Below are positions 40,636 to 48,473 of a stretch of 64,000 nucleotides of DNA, piece after piece. The DNA is from Streptomyces sp. GESEQ-35 (GTDB taxonomy: Bacteria; Actinomycetota; Actinomycetes; Streptomycetales; Streptomycetaceae), in NCBI RefSeq assembly GCF_017948485.1, contig NZ_JAFFSX010000004.1, positions 248,001 to 312,000 of the forward strand. Direction: 5' to 3'. How positions within the stretch are numbered: position 1 is the first letter of the stretch; each line of letters begins with the position of its first letter. A program made the position numbers and the translations under genes. A model generated the notes under the pieces. That model ran no database searches. It saw only the letters and a list, made by a program, of their open reading frames with translations, and was not told the origin of the DNA.

Positions 40636-41004
40636 GTGCAACTCGAAGCGCACGCCCCGTCCGTACCGCCTTCCGACACGATCCCCAAGCCCGGCCTCAC
40701 GGAGGACTCCACCTTGACTCCGCTCACCGCGCTCACCGCGCTTGACGACGCCATCGAGAACCTCGGCGTGCCCGTCCCCTGCCGTTCCTACGACCCGGAG
40801 GTCTTCTTCGCCGAGTCGCCGGCGGACGTCGAGTACGCCAAGTCCCTCTGCCGCACCTGCCCGCTGATCGAGGCCTGCCTCGCCGGCGCCAAGGAGCGGC
40901 GTGAGCCCTGGGGCGTCTGGGGTGGCGAGCTGTTCGTCCAGGGTGTCGTCGTTGCCCGGAAGCGGCCGCGTGGTCGCCCGCGCAAGAACCCGGTCATGGC
41001 ATGA
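40636..41004 (+). CDS. wblC: WhiB-family regulator WblC (WhiB7 homologue)
   Basis: A 122-residue iron-sulfur transcription factor that partners the primary sigma factor to switch on intrinsic antibiotic-resistance genes. The cluster cysteines are in VPCRSYDP, then LCRTCPLIEAC (C-x2-C-x5-C), followed by the WhiB signature EPWGVWGGE. The C-terminus RGRPRKNP is an AT-hook, which separates WhiB7/WblC from other WhiB proteins. GTG 40636 has GAGGAAG upstream. An ATGA overlap links it to a small downstream gene. Expression is presumably controlled by the promoter, upstream ORF and terminator described separately. Confidence 0.93.
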   Translation: MQLEAHAPSVPPSDTIPKPGLTEDSTLTPLTALTALDDAIENLGVPVPCRSYDPEVFFAESPADVEYAKSLCRTCPLIEACLAGAKERREPWGVWGGELFVQGVVVARKRPRGRPRKNPVMA

Positions 41005-41324
41005 ACACCGCAGGAACGATCGACCGCCCCCATACGCACGACCCCAAGAAGCAGGCCCCGATGAAGCCGTCCACCAACGAGCCCGCAGGCTCCGCGACCG
41101 AAGACGTCACCACCACCGGCGCGATCGACTCGCGTCAGAACAGGACCCGAGAGATGCAACTCATCCCAGAAGCGCTCGCCCGTGCGCATATGCACGAGCG
41201 ACTGCAAGAGGCCGAGCGGGACCGCCAGGCCGTGCGCCTGGTGGCTGCCCGCCGGATGCAGCGCAGGGCGGAGCGTGCCTCGCTGCGCGCTCGCCGTGCC
41301 CTTGCCGTGGCCGTCATGCAGTGA
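41001..41324 (+). CDS. Small basic hypothetical protein coupled to wblC
   Basis: A 107-residue protein whose ATG overlaps the wblC stop (ATGA), so it is probably co-translated. Residues 1-50 are polar and disordered; residues 50-107 form a long Arg/Ala/Glu-rich helix (RTREMQLIPEALARAHMHER, then RRMQRRAERASLRARRALA), likely coiled coil or nucleic-acid binding. I recognise no domain. Its coupling suggests expression together with WblC under antibiotic stress. A strong terminator follows. Confidence 0.65.
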   Translation: MNTAGTIDRPHTHDPKKQAPMKPSTNEPAGSATEDVTTTGAIDSRQNRTREMQLIPEALARAHMHERLQEAERDRQAVRLVAARRMQRRAERASLRARRALAVAVMQ

Positions 41325-41375
41325 TCGAGAACACCTGAAGCGGTGGCCTCCCGACCAGGAGGCGAGAGCTTTCCC

Positions 41376-41411
41376 GCGGGGGCCGGTCCGTCCGAACGGA
41401 CCGGCCCCCGC
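41376..41411 (+). terminator. Strong intrinsic terminator after the wblC operon
   Basis: A perfect 16-bp stem (41376-41391 with 41396-41411) with loop CCGA, about 50 nt after the stop of the small basic protein gene. Confidence 0.85.
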
Positions 41412-41459
41412 GGTGCGTTGCGCCCGCCGATCCGCCGGTCACGGCGATATCGTCACCGG

Positions 41460-41669
41460 GTGACGAGTCTTCCCGGAGGCAGTGACGACGTCGGCCCCGC
41501 CACGGAGCCGACCTCACTCGTGTGCGCCCGCTGCGGCACTCCTTCCCCGGGGCCGCAGCTGACCTGGACCTGCTCCGTGGAGAACGGAACCCGCCAGTAC
41601 TTCTGCGACACCTGTTCCCGGGAGAACCTCAGGGCGATCGAGGGTCGGCTGGACTCGGCCTGGTGGTGA
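41460..41669 (+). CDS. Small zinc-ribbon-like protein
   Basis: A 69-residue protein with two CxxC pairs (VCARCGTP near residue 22 and FCDTCSREN near 49) separated by a beta-like segment WTCSVENGTRQY, so a zinc ribbon or treble-clef knuckle is likely. No known partner. There is no SD before the GTG at 41460, but TATCGT (41448-41453) is 6 nt upstream, consistent with a leaderless message. It ends 6 nt before the convergent ABC1-family gene, with no terminator between them. Confidence 0.65.
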   Translation: MTSLPGGSDDVGPATEPTSLVCARCGTPSPGPQLTWTCSVENGTRQYFCDTCSRENLRAIEGRLDSAWW

Positions 41670-41675
41670 GCCGGC

Positions 41676-43046
41676 TCACGCCTCCGCAGCCGACTCCCCC
41701 TCGTCCAGAACCTCCTCCGGCACAAACCCCGGCAGCCACTCCTCCAGCTCCTCGCGCAGTCGTACCGTCGCGCCCAGCTGGCACAGCACACCGATCGTGC
41801 TGAGGGTCACACGGTGTATCAGGAGGTACGCCGGAGGCAGGTTGAGCTGCTTGCCCAGCTGGTATGCGGGGGAGCGGGGGTCGGCGACCCGGGCTGCCTG
41901 GCTGCGCATCCAGCCGCGGGCGAAGGTGAATTCATCGACGCGGGCGGGCTCGATGATCGGGAGGAGATAGTCGAGGACTGCGTCGGGGTCCAGCTCTATC
42001 GTTTCCTTGACGAAGCCCTCCGTGCACAGGAGTTCGTAGACCGCCTCCGCCTCGCCGTCGAGGGTCATGCGCAGCGAGTCGCCGATGGGGGTCGGCAGTC
42101 CGCCCGGGAGGCGGTCGACCGTGCCGAAGTCCAGCACACCCAGACGCCAGTCGTCCTTGCCGTCCGGGCTGCCGGGCAGGAGACGGAAATTACCCGGGTG
42201 CGGGTCGGCGTGCAGGAGGCCGGTGCGGGCGGGGCCGGAGAAGAGGAAACGGGCCAGCAGCTGGCCGGCGCGGTCGCGCTGGTCCTGGGTGCCGTCCGAG
42301 ATGATCTCCGACAGCGGGACGCCGTCGATCCACTCGGTGATCAGGACCTGCTCGCGCTGGTGGACCACACCGGGCACCACGAAGTCCGGGTCGTCCGCGA
42401 ACTCGTCGGCGTGGGCCTGCTGAGCCTGCGCCTCCAGGTCGTAGTCCAGTTCCTCCGAGACCCGGTCGCGCAGCTCCGCGATGAGGGGCTTGATGTCCAT
42501 CCCCGGGATGAGCGGGCCCAACAGGCGGGCGAAACGGCTCAGTTGGTTCAGATCGGACAGCAGGGCTTCACCGGCGCCCGGGTACTGCACCTTGACCGCC
42601 ACCTCGCGGCCGTCATGCCACACTCCCCGATGCACCTGACCGATCGACGCTGCCGCGGCGGGCTTGTCCTCGAACTCGAGGAACAGATCGTGCCAGTCCT
42701 CGCCGAGCCGCTCCGTGAGCACGGTGTGCACGGTGCGTGTCGGCATCGGCGGGGCCGCGTCCTGGAGCTTGGTCAGCGCCGCCCGGTAGGGGCCGGCGAC
42801 TTCCTCGGGCAGCGCGGACTCGAAGACGGACATGGCCTGCCCGAACTTCATCGCCCCGCCTTTCAGCTCGCCGAGGACCTTGAACAACTGCTCCGCGGTG
42901 CGCTGTTGCAGTTCGCGGCCGACGATCTCCGCGGACTCGCCGACGATCCGCTTGCCGAGTCCCCAGGTGGCCCGCCCGGCGAAGCCGAGCGGGAGCGCGG
43001 CGAGCTTGGCGGTCCGGGTGACCGCCTTCCGGGGAAGATCAGACAT
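41676..43046 (-). CDS. ABC1/UbiB-type (ADCK) kinase-like protein
   Basis: A 456-residue atypical kinase of the ABC1/AarF family. The family-specific KxGQ motif is present as KGGAMKFGQAMS near residue 65. The Ala-rich loop AAAASIGQVHRG (near 127), the lysine in VAVKVQYPG, HADPHPGNF as catalytic loop (near 285) and LDFGTVD as metal-binding loop (near 308) all match. In other organisms such proteins support quinone or lipid metabolism at membranes. Here quinone is menaquinone, so the role is open. ATG 43046 has GGAGGGC upstream and lies inside the 3' end of the E1-like gene (8-nt overlap), so the two are coupled. Confidence 0.9.
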   Translation of the reverse strand: MSDLPRKAVTRTAKLAALPLGFAGRATWGLGKRIVGESAEIVGRELQQRTAEQLFKVLGELKGGAMKFGQAMSVFESALPEEVAGPYRAALTKLQDAAPPMPTRTVHTVLTERLGEDWHDLFLEFEDKPAAAASIGQVHRGVWHDGREVAVKVQYPGAGEALLSDLNQLSRFARLLGPLIPGMDIKPLIAELRDRVSEELDYDLEAQAQQAHADEFADDPDFVVPGVVHQREQVLITEWIDGVPLSEIISDGTQDQRDRAGQLLARFLFSGPARTGLLHADPHPGNFRLLPGSPDGKDDWRLGVLDFGTVDRLPGGLPTPIGDSLRMTLDGEAEAVYELLCTEGFVKETIELDPDAVLDYLLPIIEPARVDEFTFARGWMRSQAARVADPRSPAYQLGKQLNLPPAYLLIHRVTLSTIGVLCQLGATVRLREELEEWLPGFVPEEVLDEGESAAEA

Positions 43047-44253
43047 GCGCCCTCCAGGTCCCAGCCAGCCGCGCCGCGTGTGTCGTACGGCGTAACTCCT
43101 TCGACGGTCGTTGCTCTGCCATTGTCTCGTGTGACTCCTCGTCCTCCGAGGAGTGTTCCCCTTTAGCTTTCTCCGCGGCGCCGCACCGGCATGCGGGATG
43201 GGCCCAGATCGGGCGCGCATGCCAGTGGAGGCCGGGCAGGGAGACCTCCCAGCGGGCCCCGGCGCTCGACGGCAGGTGGCCGTCCAGAAAGGCAAGCGCA
43301 TGTGTGGCCGCGAGCCCGGCGACCGTGGAGGCCAGCGCCAGATCACAGGGTCCCACCTGCCGTTGTTTCCCCGAGCGCCACTGGGCCACCAGGCGCGGCC
43401 AGGCCGGATCCCGGTCCGTGCGCCCCTCGTGCAGACAGCCCGCGCAGCTCGTCTCCCCGGGCACGACGAGGGGGCCGACCACGCCGGTTACCTCCACGAC
43501 TCCGGCGTAAAGATGGGGCGTACCGGAGGTGATCAGCGGATCGGCGGTGTCGGGGACGGGCGCGTGCACGCCGACGTCGTCCCGGGGAGCGAGGACGACC
43601 AGTGAGAAGCCCGGGTCGCCGTCCTCGAGCGGGGACTGCGGGCCGCGGCGTGGCGGGCGGTCCGGTGCCGCCCGGCGTACGGCCCGGCGCGCCGCATCGG
43701 CCCTGCGCTCGCCGACCGACTCGGCCGGCAGCCCACCCGGCGCGACGTCCCACGGCTCGACGAGACCGCCGTCGAGCACGTCCACCTCGCCGACGCCGGC
43801 GCCCGCCAGCAGAGAGGCCAGGACCGCTCCCACCCGGCCCGCGCCCCGCACCTGGACGCGCAGGGAGCGGCGGGCCGCCAGTTGCCGTATCGCGTCGCCC
43901 GGTCCGGAGGTGGTCAGGGTCAGGGAGGCCAGATCGGGGCGCAGCCGGTCGACGACCTCCTTCTTCCCGCGCAGCTCGTCGGCGGCCGGGCCGCCGCCCT
44001 TTGCGTCGTCGATGAGGCCGGCCCGCGCCAGCCGCTCCACCAACTCGTCGACATGACCGTCCGGAAGATCCATCCGCCGCCCCTCTTCGCGCAGCAGCGG
44101 AAGCCCTCGCGTGCCGTTGAGCAGATCGAGAAAGCTTCCCGTCGCCGTGTCCATCGGCCCCAGCGTCATCGCGTGCGCGGGGGTCATCCCGAACTGCACG
44201 GTGTTGAGGTCACGCCAGCCGCGCCTGAGCGCGGGCTTCACCCTCGGATGCAT
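43039..44253 (-). CDS. ThiF/E1-like protein with RiPP-type leader-binding N-terminus
   Basis: A 404-residue protein. Residues about 8-90 (ALRRGWRDLNTVQFGMTPAHA through HVDELVERLARAGLI) resemble the N-terminal peptide-clamp domain of azole-RiPP E1-like proteins. From about 135 a Rossmann-type E1 fold follows: RGAGRVGAVLASLLAGAGVGEVDVLDGG. Cysteines CAGC near 285 and CRCGA near 370 can form the usual structural zinc site. The adenylation arginines and the catalytic Cys loop are not evident, so it may be non-catalytic. No YcaO, precursor or dehydrogenase gene is near. The ATG at 44253 starts a two-gene operon with the ABC1 kinase-like gene. Confidence 0.75.
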   Translation of the reverse strand: MHPRVKPALRRGWRDLNTVQFGMTPAHAMTLGPMDTATGSFLDLLNGTRGLPLLREEGRRMDLPDGHVDELVERLARAGLIDDAKGGGPAADELRGKKEVVDRLRPDLASLTLTTSGPGDAIRQLAARRSLRVQVRGAGRVGAVLASLLAGAGVGEVDVLDGGLVEPWDVAPGGLPAESVGERRADAARRAVRRAAPDRPPRRGPQSPLEDGDPGFSLVVLAPRDDVGVHAPVPDTADPLITSGTPHLYAGVVEVTGVVGPLVVPGETSCAGCLHEGRTDRDPAWPRLVAQWRSGKQRQVGPCDLALASTVAGLAATHALAFLDGHLPSSAGARWEVSLPGLHWHARPIWAHPACRCGAAEKAKGEHSSEDEESHETMAEQRPSKELRRTTHAARLAGTWRAHV

Positions 44254-44368
44254 GTCAGGCCCCCGTAGCCCCGTGAAAGATCCCCGTACGTCCCCGTTCG
44301 TCGATGGAACGGTCAGTGATCCGCCGACGAGTGCCAGCATGCCCGCCCCCGCCGCCGGGCGCCGAAAG

Positions 44369-44377
44369 TTATCCACA
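44369..44377 (+). promoter_or_regulatory. Isolated DnaA-box-like site TTATCCACA
   Basis: Exact TTATCCACA in the 228-bp divergent region between the E1-like gene and the YgjP-type hydrolase gene. Confidence 0.4.
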
Positions 44378-44481
44378 GGTCGTGGATATTCGTCGTACAA
44401 ATCAGACGCGCGGTGGGGGGATCGGAACCGAACCGTCCCGGAGTCGGGACTTCCCCTATGTGCAGCGGGTAACGTCGGGGC

Positions 44482-45078
44482 GTGTCCGCCGACCCACTGC
44501 ACCGCGCCGGAACTCCACAGCGCAGCACGACGAGCCCGCCGCCGAGCGGCCCGGGGGCGAGCGCGATCGAGGTGCGCCGGAGCGCCCGTCGACGCAGGAC
44601 GGTCTCCGCGTATCGCGAGGGCGATCGCACCGTCGTGCTCATCCCTGCCCGGATGTCCGAGGCGGAGGAGCAGCGCTGGGTGAACGTCATGCTCGACAAG
44701 CTCGCCGCTCAGGAGAGCAAGCGACAACTCGGCGACGCCGAACTGGCCGAGCGCGCCGAACGGCTGTCGGAGCAGTACTTCGACGGCCGGGCCCGCCCCA
44801 CCTCCGTACGCTGGGTCACCAACCAGAACACGCGCTGGGGTTCGTGCACCCCCGCCGAGGGCAGCATCCGGCTCTCGCACCGTCTACAGGGCATGCCGGA
44901 GTACGTCATCGACTACGTCCTGCTCCATGAGCTCGCGCATCTGCTCGTGCCCGGACACGGGCCCCGGTTCTGGCGCCTGCTGGACGCGTATCCGCGGACC
45001 GAGCGGGCCCGCGGCTACCTCGAAGGCGTGGTCGCCGCCGACCGCCTGCCCCATCTCCCCGGCGCGCGCAGCGAGTGA
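44482..45078 (+). CDS. YgjP-type metal-dependent hydrolase (M48-like, DUF45)
   Basis: A 198-residue cytoplasmic protein of the YgjP/SprT-like zinc metallohydrolase group. The hallmark WGSCTP (near 113) is followed by VLLHELAHLLVPGHGPRFW (near 148), with HELAH plus a downstream His for zinc. The family is uncharacterised; a protease role is inferred from the motif. Residues 1-35 are Ser/Pro-rich and poorly conserved. GTG 44482 is the first usable start. The gene diverges from the E1-like gene. Confidence 0.85.
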   Translation: MSADPLHRAGTPQRSTTSPPPSGPGASAIEVRRSARRRRTVSAYREGDRTVVLIPARMSEAEEQRWVNVMLDKLAAQESKRQLGDAELAERAERLSEQYFDGRARPTSVRWVTNQNTRWGSCTPAEGSIRLSHRLQGMPEYVIDYVLLHELAHLLVPGHGPRFWRLLDAYPRTERARGYLEGVVAADRLPHLPGARSE

Positions 45079-45216
45079 CCGCTCCGGACCGCGGAGCCCG
45101 AAGCGCCGTCGAGGGATGGTTGTGTACCGGGTCTGTACCGACTTCGTCCGGTGTCCGAGTTTGCAGTTAGCCTGACGCGACGCACTTGCATTCGGGATGG
45201 GGGACGGTCGTTACGC

Positions 45217-46947
45217 ATGGCCAGGGAATTCCAACGCGGCCACAAGGCCAGGATCAGTGATCTCACCGCGGGCACGGATCTGTACGTAGGTGTGCAGATC
45301 TCGGGCCCCGGGTTGACCTTCGACATCAGCTGCTTCGGCCTCGACGCCGAGGAACGGCTCTCGGACGACTCCTACTTCGTCTTCTTCAACCAGCCGAAGT
45401 CACCCGAGGAGTCCATCCAGCTGCTGGGGGAGCAGGCCGGCGACACGGAGTCCTTCCGGGTCACGCTCGACCGGATCCCGCCGCAGATCCAGAAGCTGTC
45501 CTTCACAGCGACGCTCGACGGCGCCGGGCAGCTGTCGCAGATCGCTCCCGGATACATCCGTATCGTCGCCGGCGGCGAGGAAGTGGCCCGGTACTCCTTC
45601 AACGGCTCGGAGTTCTCCACCGAACGGGCCGTGATGCTGGGCGACTTCTACCTGAAGGACGTCTGGCGGTTCGCCGCGGTCGGTCAGGGCTTCGACGGTG
45701 GCCTCGATGCGCTGCTGAAGAACTTCGGTGGCGAGGTCCTCGAAGAGGAGACGCCCGAGCCGCCGCAGCAGGCCCAGGCCGGCGCCGCTCCCGGTTTCGC
45801 CCCGCCCGCGCAGGCCTCCGCGCCGCCCGCCTTCGGCGCACCGTCCGCCCCAGCACCGGCCCCTGCGCCACCGGCGCCGCAGCCCGCGCAGGGCTTCGCG
45901 CCCCCGCCCGGAACGACCCCGCCGGCAGCAACGCCGCCACCGCCCCCGGCGCCCGCACCCTCCGTGCACGCAGCGCCCACCATCATCGCCCCCATGACAC
46001 CGCCCGGCGGCGGCCAGGTGCCACCCCCGGGCCCCGCCCCCGCGCCCTACGGCCAGCCCCCCGGCCAGCAGCAGCCGCCGTACGGCCAGGCCCCCGGCCA
46101 GACCGCCCCGCTGCCGCCCGGCTACGGGCAGCCCCAGGCGCCGCAGGCACCCCAGGCCCCGACGCCTCCGCCGGGCTACGGTCAGCCGACCCCGCCTCCG
46201 GGCTACGGTCAGCAACCGCAGTTCGGCCAGGTCCCCGGACAGCAGGCGGCCCCCTACGGCGGCGCCCCGCAGGGAACGCCGCAGGCCCCCGGCGTGACCG
46301 CCGCGCTCCAGCAGTTCAAGGAGACGCCCACCGGACAGCGCTGGACGCAGCAGAACAAGAAGATGGTCCGCGTCGACCTCGGCGTCGGCGGGCAGCCCGT
46401 GCTGGCCCGGCAGGGCAGCATGGTGCTCTACCAGGGCAAGGTCGACTTCAGCTACAAGGGCGCGGGCTTCGCCGGCCGTATCGCGGGCAACGCGACCGGC
46501 CAGGAGATGCAGCTGATGCGCTGCACCGGCCAGGGCCAGGTGTTCCTCGCCGAGAACTCCACGATGCTGCACCCCATCGAGCTCCAGGGCGACGGCATCT
46601 GCGTCTCCGCAGAGAACGTCCTCGCCTTCGACGAGGGCCTTCAGTACGAGGTCCGCCGTGTCGAGGGGCACGGCATCCCCGGAGGCGCGCTGTTCACGAT
46701 GCAGTTCACCGGCACCGGCACGATCATCGTGAAGACCCACGGCACGCCTGTGGTCCTCCCGGTCACGCCCACGACGTTCGCCGACGCCAACGCCGTGGTC
46801 GCCTGGTCCTCCGCCGCCCAGGTGATCGTCTCCAGCCAGGTGCGGATGCGCCGCAACGCCTACCCCGGCGACACCGGAGAGAGCGTCAACCTCCAGTTCC
46901 GGGCCGCTCCCGGCAACTTCATCGTCGTCCAGCCGTACGAGATCTGA
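45217..46947 (+). CDS. TerD domain fused to AIM24 domain
   Basis: A 576-residue fusion. Residues 1-190 are a TerD domain (tellurite resistance/stress family): GPGLTFDISCFGLDAEERLSDD carries the acidic calcium-binding loops, and FNQPKSPEESI and MLGDFYLKDVWRFAAVG are typical. Residues about 190-360 are a Pro/Gln/Ala-rich linker with GYGQP-type repeats. Residues about 365-576 form an AIM24 (DUF124) beta-rich domain (LGVGGQPVLARQGSMVLYQG). Calcium-responsive stress scaffolding is inferred from the families. ATG 45217 starts where TerD similarity begins. Two further AIM24 genes follow within 17 nt each, so a three-gene operon is likely. Confidence 0.87.
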   Translation: MAREFQRGHKARISDLTAGTDLYVGVQISGPGLTFDISCFGLDAEERLSDDSYFVFFNQPKSPEESIQLLGEQAGDTESFRVTLDRIPPQIQKLSFTATLDGAGQLSQIAPGYIRIVAGGEEVARYSFNGSEFSTERAVMLGDFYLKDVWRFAAVGQGFDGGLDALLKNFGGEVLEEETPEPPQQAQAGAAPGFAPPAQASAPPAFGAPSAPAPAPAPPAPQPAQGFAPPPGTTPPAATPPPPPAPAPSVHAAPTIIAPMTPPGGGQVPPPGPAPAPYGQPPGQQQPPYGQAPGQTAPLPPGYGQPQAPQAPQAPTPPPGYGQPTPPPGYGQQPQFGQVPGQQAAPYGGAPQGTPQAPGVTAALQQFKETPTGQRWTQQNKKMVRVDLGVGGQPVLARQGSMVLYQGKVDFSYKGAGFAGRIAGNATGQEMQLMRCTGQGQVFLAENSTMLHPIELQGDGICVSAENVLAFDEGLQYEVRRVEGHGIPGGALFTMQFTGTGTIIVKTHGTPVVLPVTPTTFADANAVVAWSSAAQVIVSSQVRMRRNAYPGDTGESVNLQFRAAPGNFIVVQPYEI

Positions 46948-46958
46948 GGGAGCCCGTC

Positions 46959-47639
46959 ATGAACCAGCCGCTCGCGGGCTACGCTCCCGCACCGGTCACC
47001 GCCCGCATGGAGAACCACGGCAACCACATGCTGAAGGTCGCCATGCAGACCGGAAACGACCTCCTCGCGCGCGTGGGGTCGATGGTCGCCTACGAAGGGT
47101 TCGTCCAGTACGAGCCCAACCCGCCCGCCGTCCGTCAGATCGCCCGCGACTGGGCGACCGGCGAGGGCGCGCCCCTGATGAAGTGCTCCGGCGACGGCCT
47201 GCTCTACCTCGCCGACTACGGCGCCAACGTCGTCGTGATCAACCTCAACGGCGACGGGATCTCCGTGAACGCCACCAACCTGCTCGCCTTCGACGCCCAC
47301 CTCACCTGGGGCGTCGAGCGGGTCAAGGGGCTGGCGAAGTTCGCCGGGCAGGGCCTGTGGAACACCAGGATCACCGGGCAGGGCTGGGTCGCGCTGACCT
47401 CCCGGGGCAAGCCGATCGTCGTCGACTGCGGCGGTGGCGAGGACGAGACGTACGTCGACCCGGACGCACTCGTCGCCTGGTCCCCGAACCTCAAGGTGAA
47501 GGGCAAGCGCAGCTTCAAGGCGCAGTCGCTCATCGGCCGGGGCAGCGGTGAGGCCTTCCAGATGGCCTTCTCCGGCCAGGGCATCGTCGTCGTCCAGCCC
47601 AGCGAGGACAGCACCGACCGTCTCCGGGTCCGGGGCTGA
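46959..47639 (+). CDS. AIM24 family protein
   Basis: A 226-residue stand-alone AIM24 (DUF124) protein made of beta-solenoid-like repeats. MLKVAMQTGNDLLARVGSMVAYEGFVQY at the N-terminus, LYLADYGANVVVINLNGDGI in the middle and SGQGIVVVQPSE at the end match the domain in the preceding fusion. No signal peptide. In fungi Aim24 is mitochondrial; bacterial function is unknown. ATG lies 11 nt after the TerD-AIM24 stop, with GGGAG upstream. Confidence 0.87.
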   Translation: MNQPLAGYAPAPVTARMENHGNHMLKVAMQTGNDLLARVGSMVAYEGFVQYEPNPPAVRQIARDWATGEGAPLMKCSGDGLLYLADYGANVVVINLNGDGISVNATNLLAFDAHLTWGVERVKGLAKFAGQGLWNTRITGQGWVALTSRGKPIVVDCGGGEDETYVDPDALVAWSPNLKVKGKRSFKAQSLIGRGSGEAFQMAFSGQGIVVVQPSEDSTDRLRVRG

Positions 47640-47655
47640 GGGGGAGCACCACACC

Positions 47656-48411
47656 ATGCAGAGTCCGCTTTTCGCCTACACCGACCAGCAGACCCAGGAA
47701 CGCTGGAGCCTCCAGAACAAGCAGATGCTCCGCGTCGCCCTGGAGGGCCACGACGACCTCCTCGCCCGCAAGGGCACGATGGTCGCCTACCAGGGCCTTG
47801 TCGAGTTCGACGCCGAGTACCAGAGCCGCGGTCAGGGACGCGCGCGTGCGCACACGGGCGAGGGCCTGGACCTGATGCGCTGCCACGGGCAGGGCACGGT
47901 CTACCTCGCCAACCTCAAGCAGCACGTCCATGTGATGGACGTGGAGCAGGACGGGCTGACCGTCGACAGCAGCTACGTCCTCGCCATGGACTCCACGCTG
48001 CATCACGAGGTCATCGCCGTCGACAGCCTCTACGGCATCTCCGGCTCCGGGAAGTACCAGCTCAACATCTCCGGCCGCGGCAGGGTCGCCCTGATGACCT
48101 CGGGCGCCCCGCTGATGATGCAGGTGACACCCGACAAATACGTCAACTGCGATGCCGACGCCATCGTCGCCTGGTCGACCGGCCTGCGCGTGCAGATGCA
48201 GTCCCAGACGCACTCCTCCGGGATCTGGCGACGCCGCGGCAACACGGGTGAGGGCTGGGAGCTCAGCTTCATGGGCAGCGGCTACGCACTCGTCCAGCCC
48301 AGCGAGCTGCTGCCGCCGCAGAACGCCCAGATCGGCTCGGGCGCCGCCGCTCAGTTCGGCATGGGACAGCACGGGGCGCGGGGACAGAACCAGGGCAACG
48401 TCTGGAGTTGA
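47656..48411 (+). CDS. AIM24 family protein, second stand-alone copy
   Basis: A 251-residue AIM24 protein. It shares with its neighbour the opening LRVALEGHDDLLARKGTMVAYQG, the central VYLANLKQHVHVMDVEQDGL and the closing GSGYALVQPSE. A C-terminal Gly/Gln/Ala-rich tail of about 30 residues is unique to this copy. The ATG is 16 nt after the previous stop, with GGGGAG upstream. A very strong terminator follows, closing the operon. Confidence 0.87.
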   Translation: MQSPLFAYTDQQTQERWSLQNKQMLRVALEGHDDLLARKGTMVAYQGLVEFDAEYQSRGQGRARAHTGEGLDLMRCHGQGTVYLANLKQHVHVMDVEQDGLTVDSSYVLAMDSTLHHEVIAVDSLYGISGSGKYQLNISGRGRVALMTSGAPLMMQVTPDKYVNCDADAIVAWSTGLRVQMQSQTHSSGIWRRRGNTGEGWELSFMGSGYALVQPSELLPPQNAQIGSGAAAQFGMGQHGARGQNQGNVWS

Positions 48412-48427
48412 CGGTCCAGGAAGCAAA

Positions 48428-48463
48428 CGTAAGGGGCGACCGCCCGGGCGGTCGCCCCTTACG
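48428..48463. terminator. Perfect 36-bp palindromic terminator
   Basis: Two exact 18-bp arms (CGTAAGGGGCGACCGCCC and its complement) with no spacer lie between the converging AIM24 and NUDIX genes. Confidence 0.88.
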
Positions 48464-48473
48464 CGTCCCCAGC

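Noticed and set aside
43047..43346. 100-residue N-terminal extension of the ABC1 kinase-like protein
   Set aside because: The extension is a shadow of the E1-like gene; ATG 43046 has a good SD and starts the family similarity.
22401..44377. Replication origin suggested by DnaA-like boxes
   Set aside because: Only three boxes spread over 22 kb, with no dnaA, dnaN or AT-rich cluster.
44254..44880. Longer N-terminus of the E1-like protein
   Set aside because: It would run through the divergent promoter and into the YgjP-type gene; similarity begins at ATG 44253.
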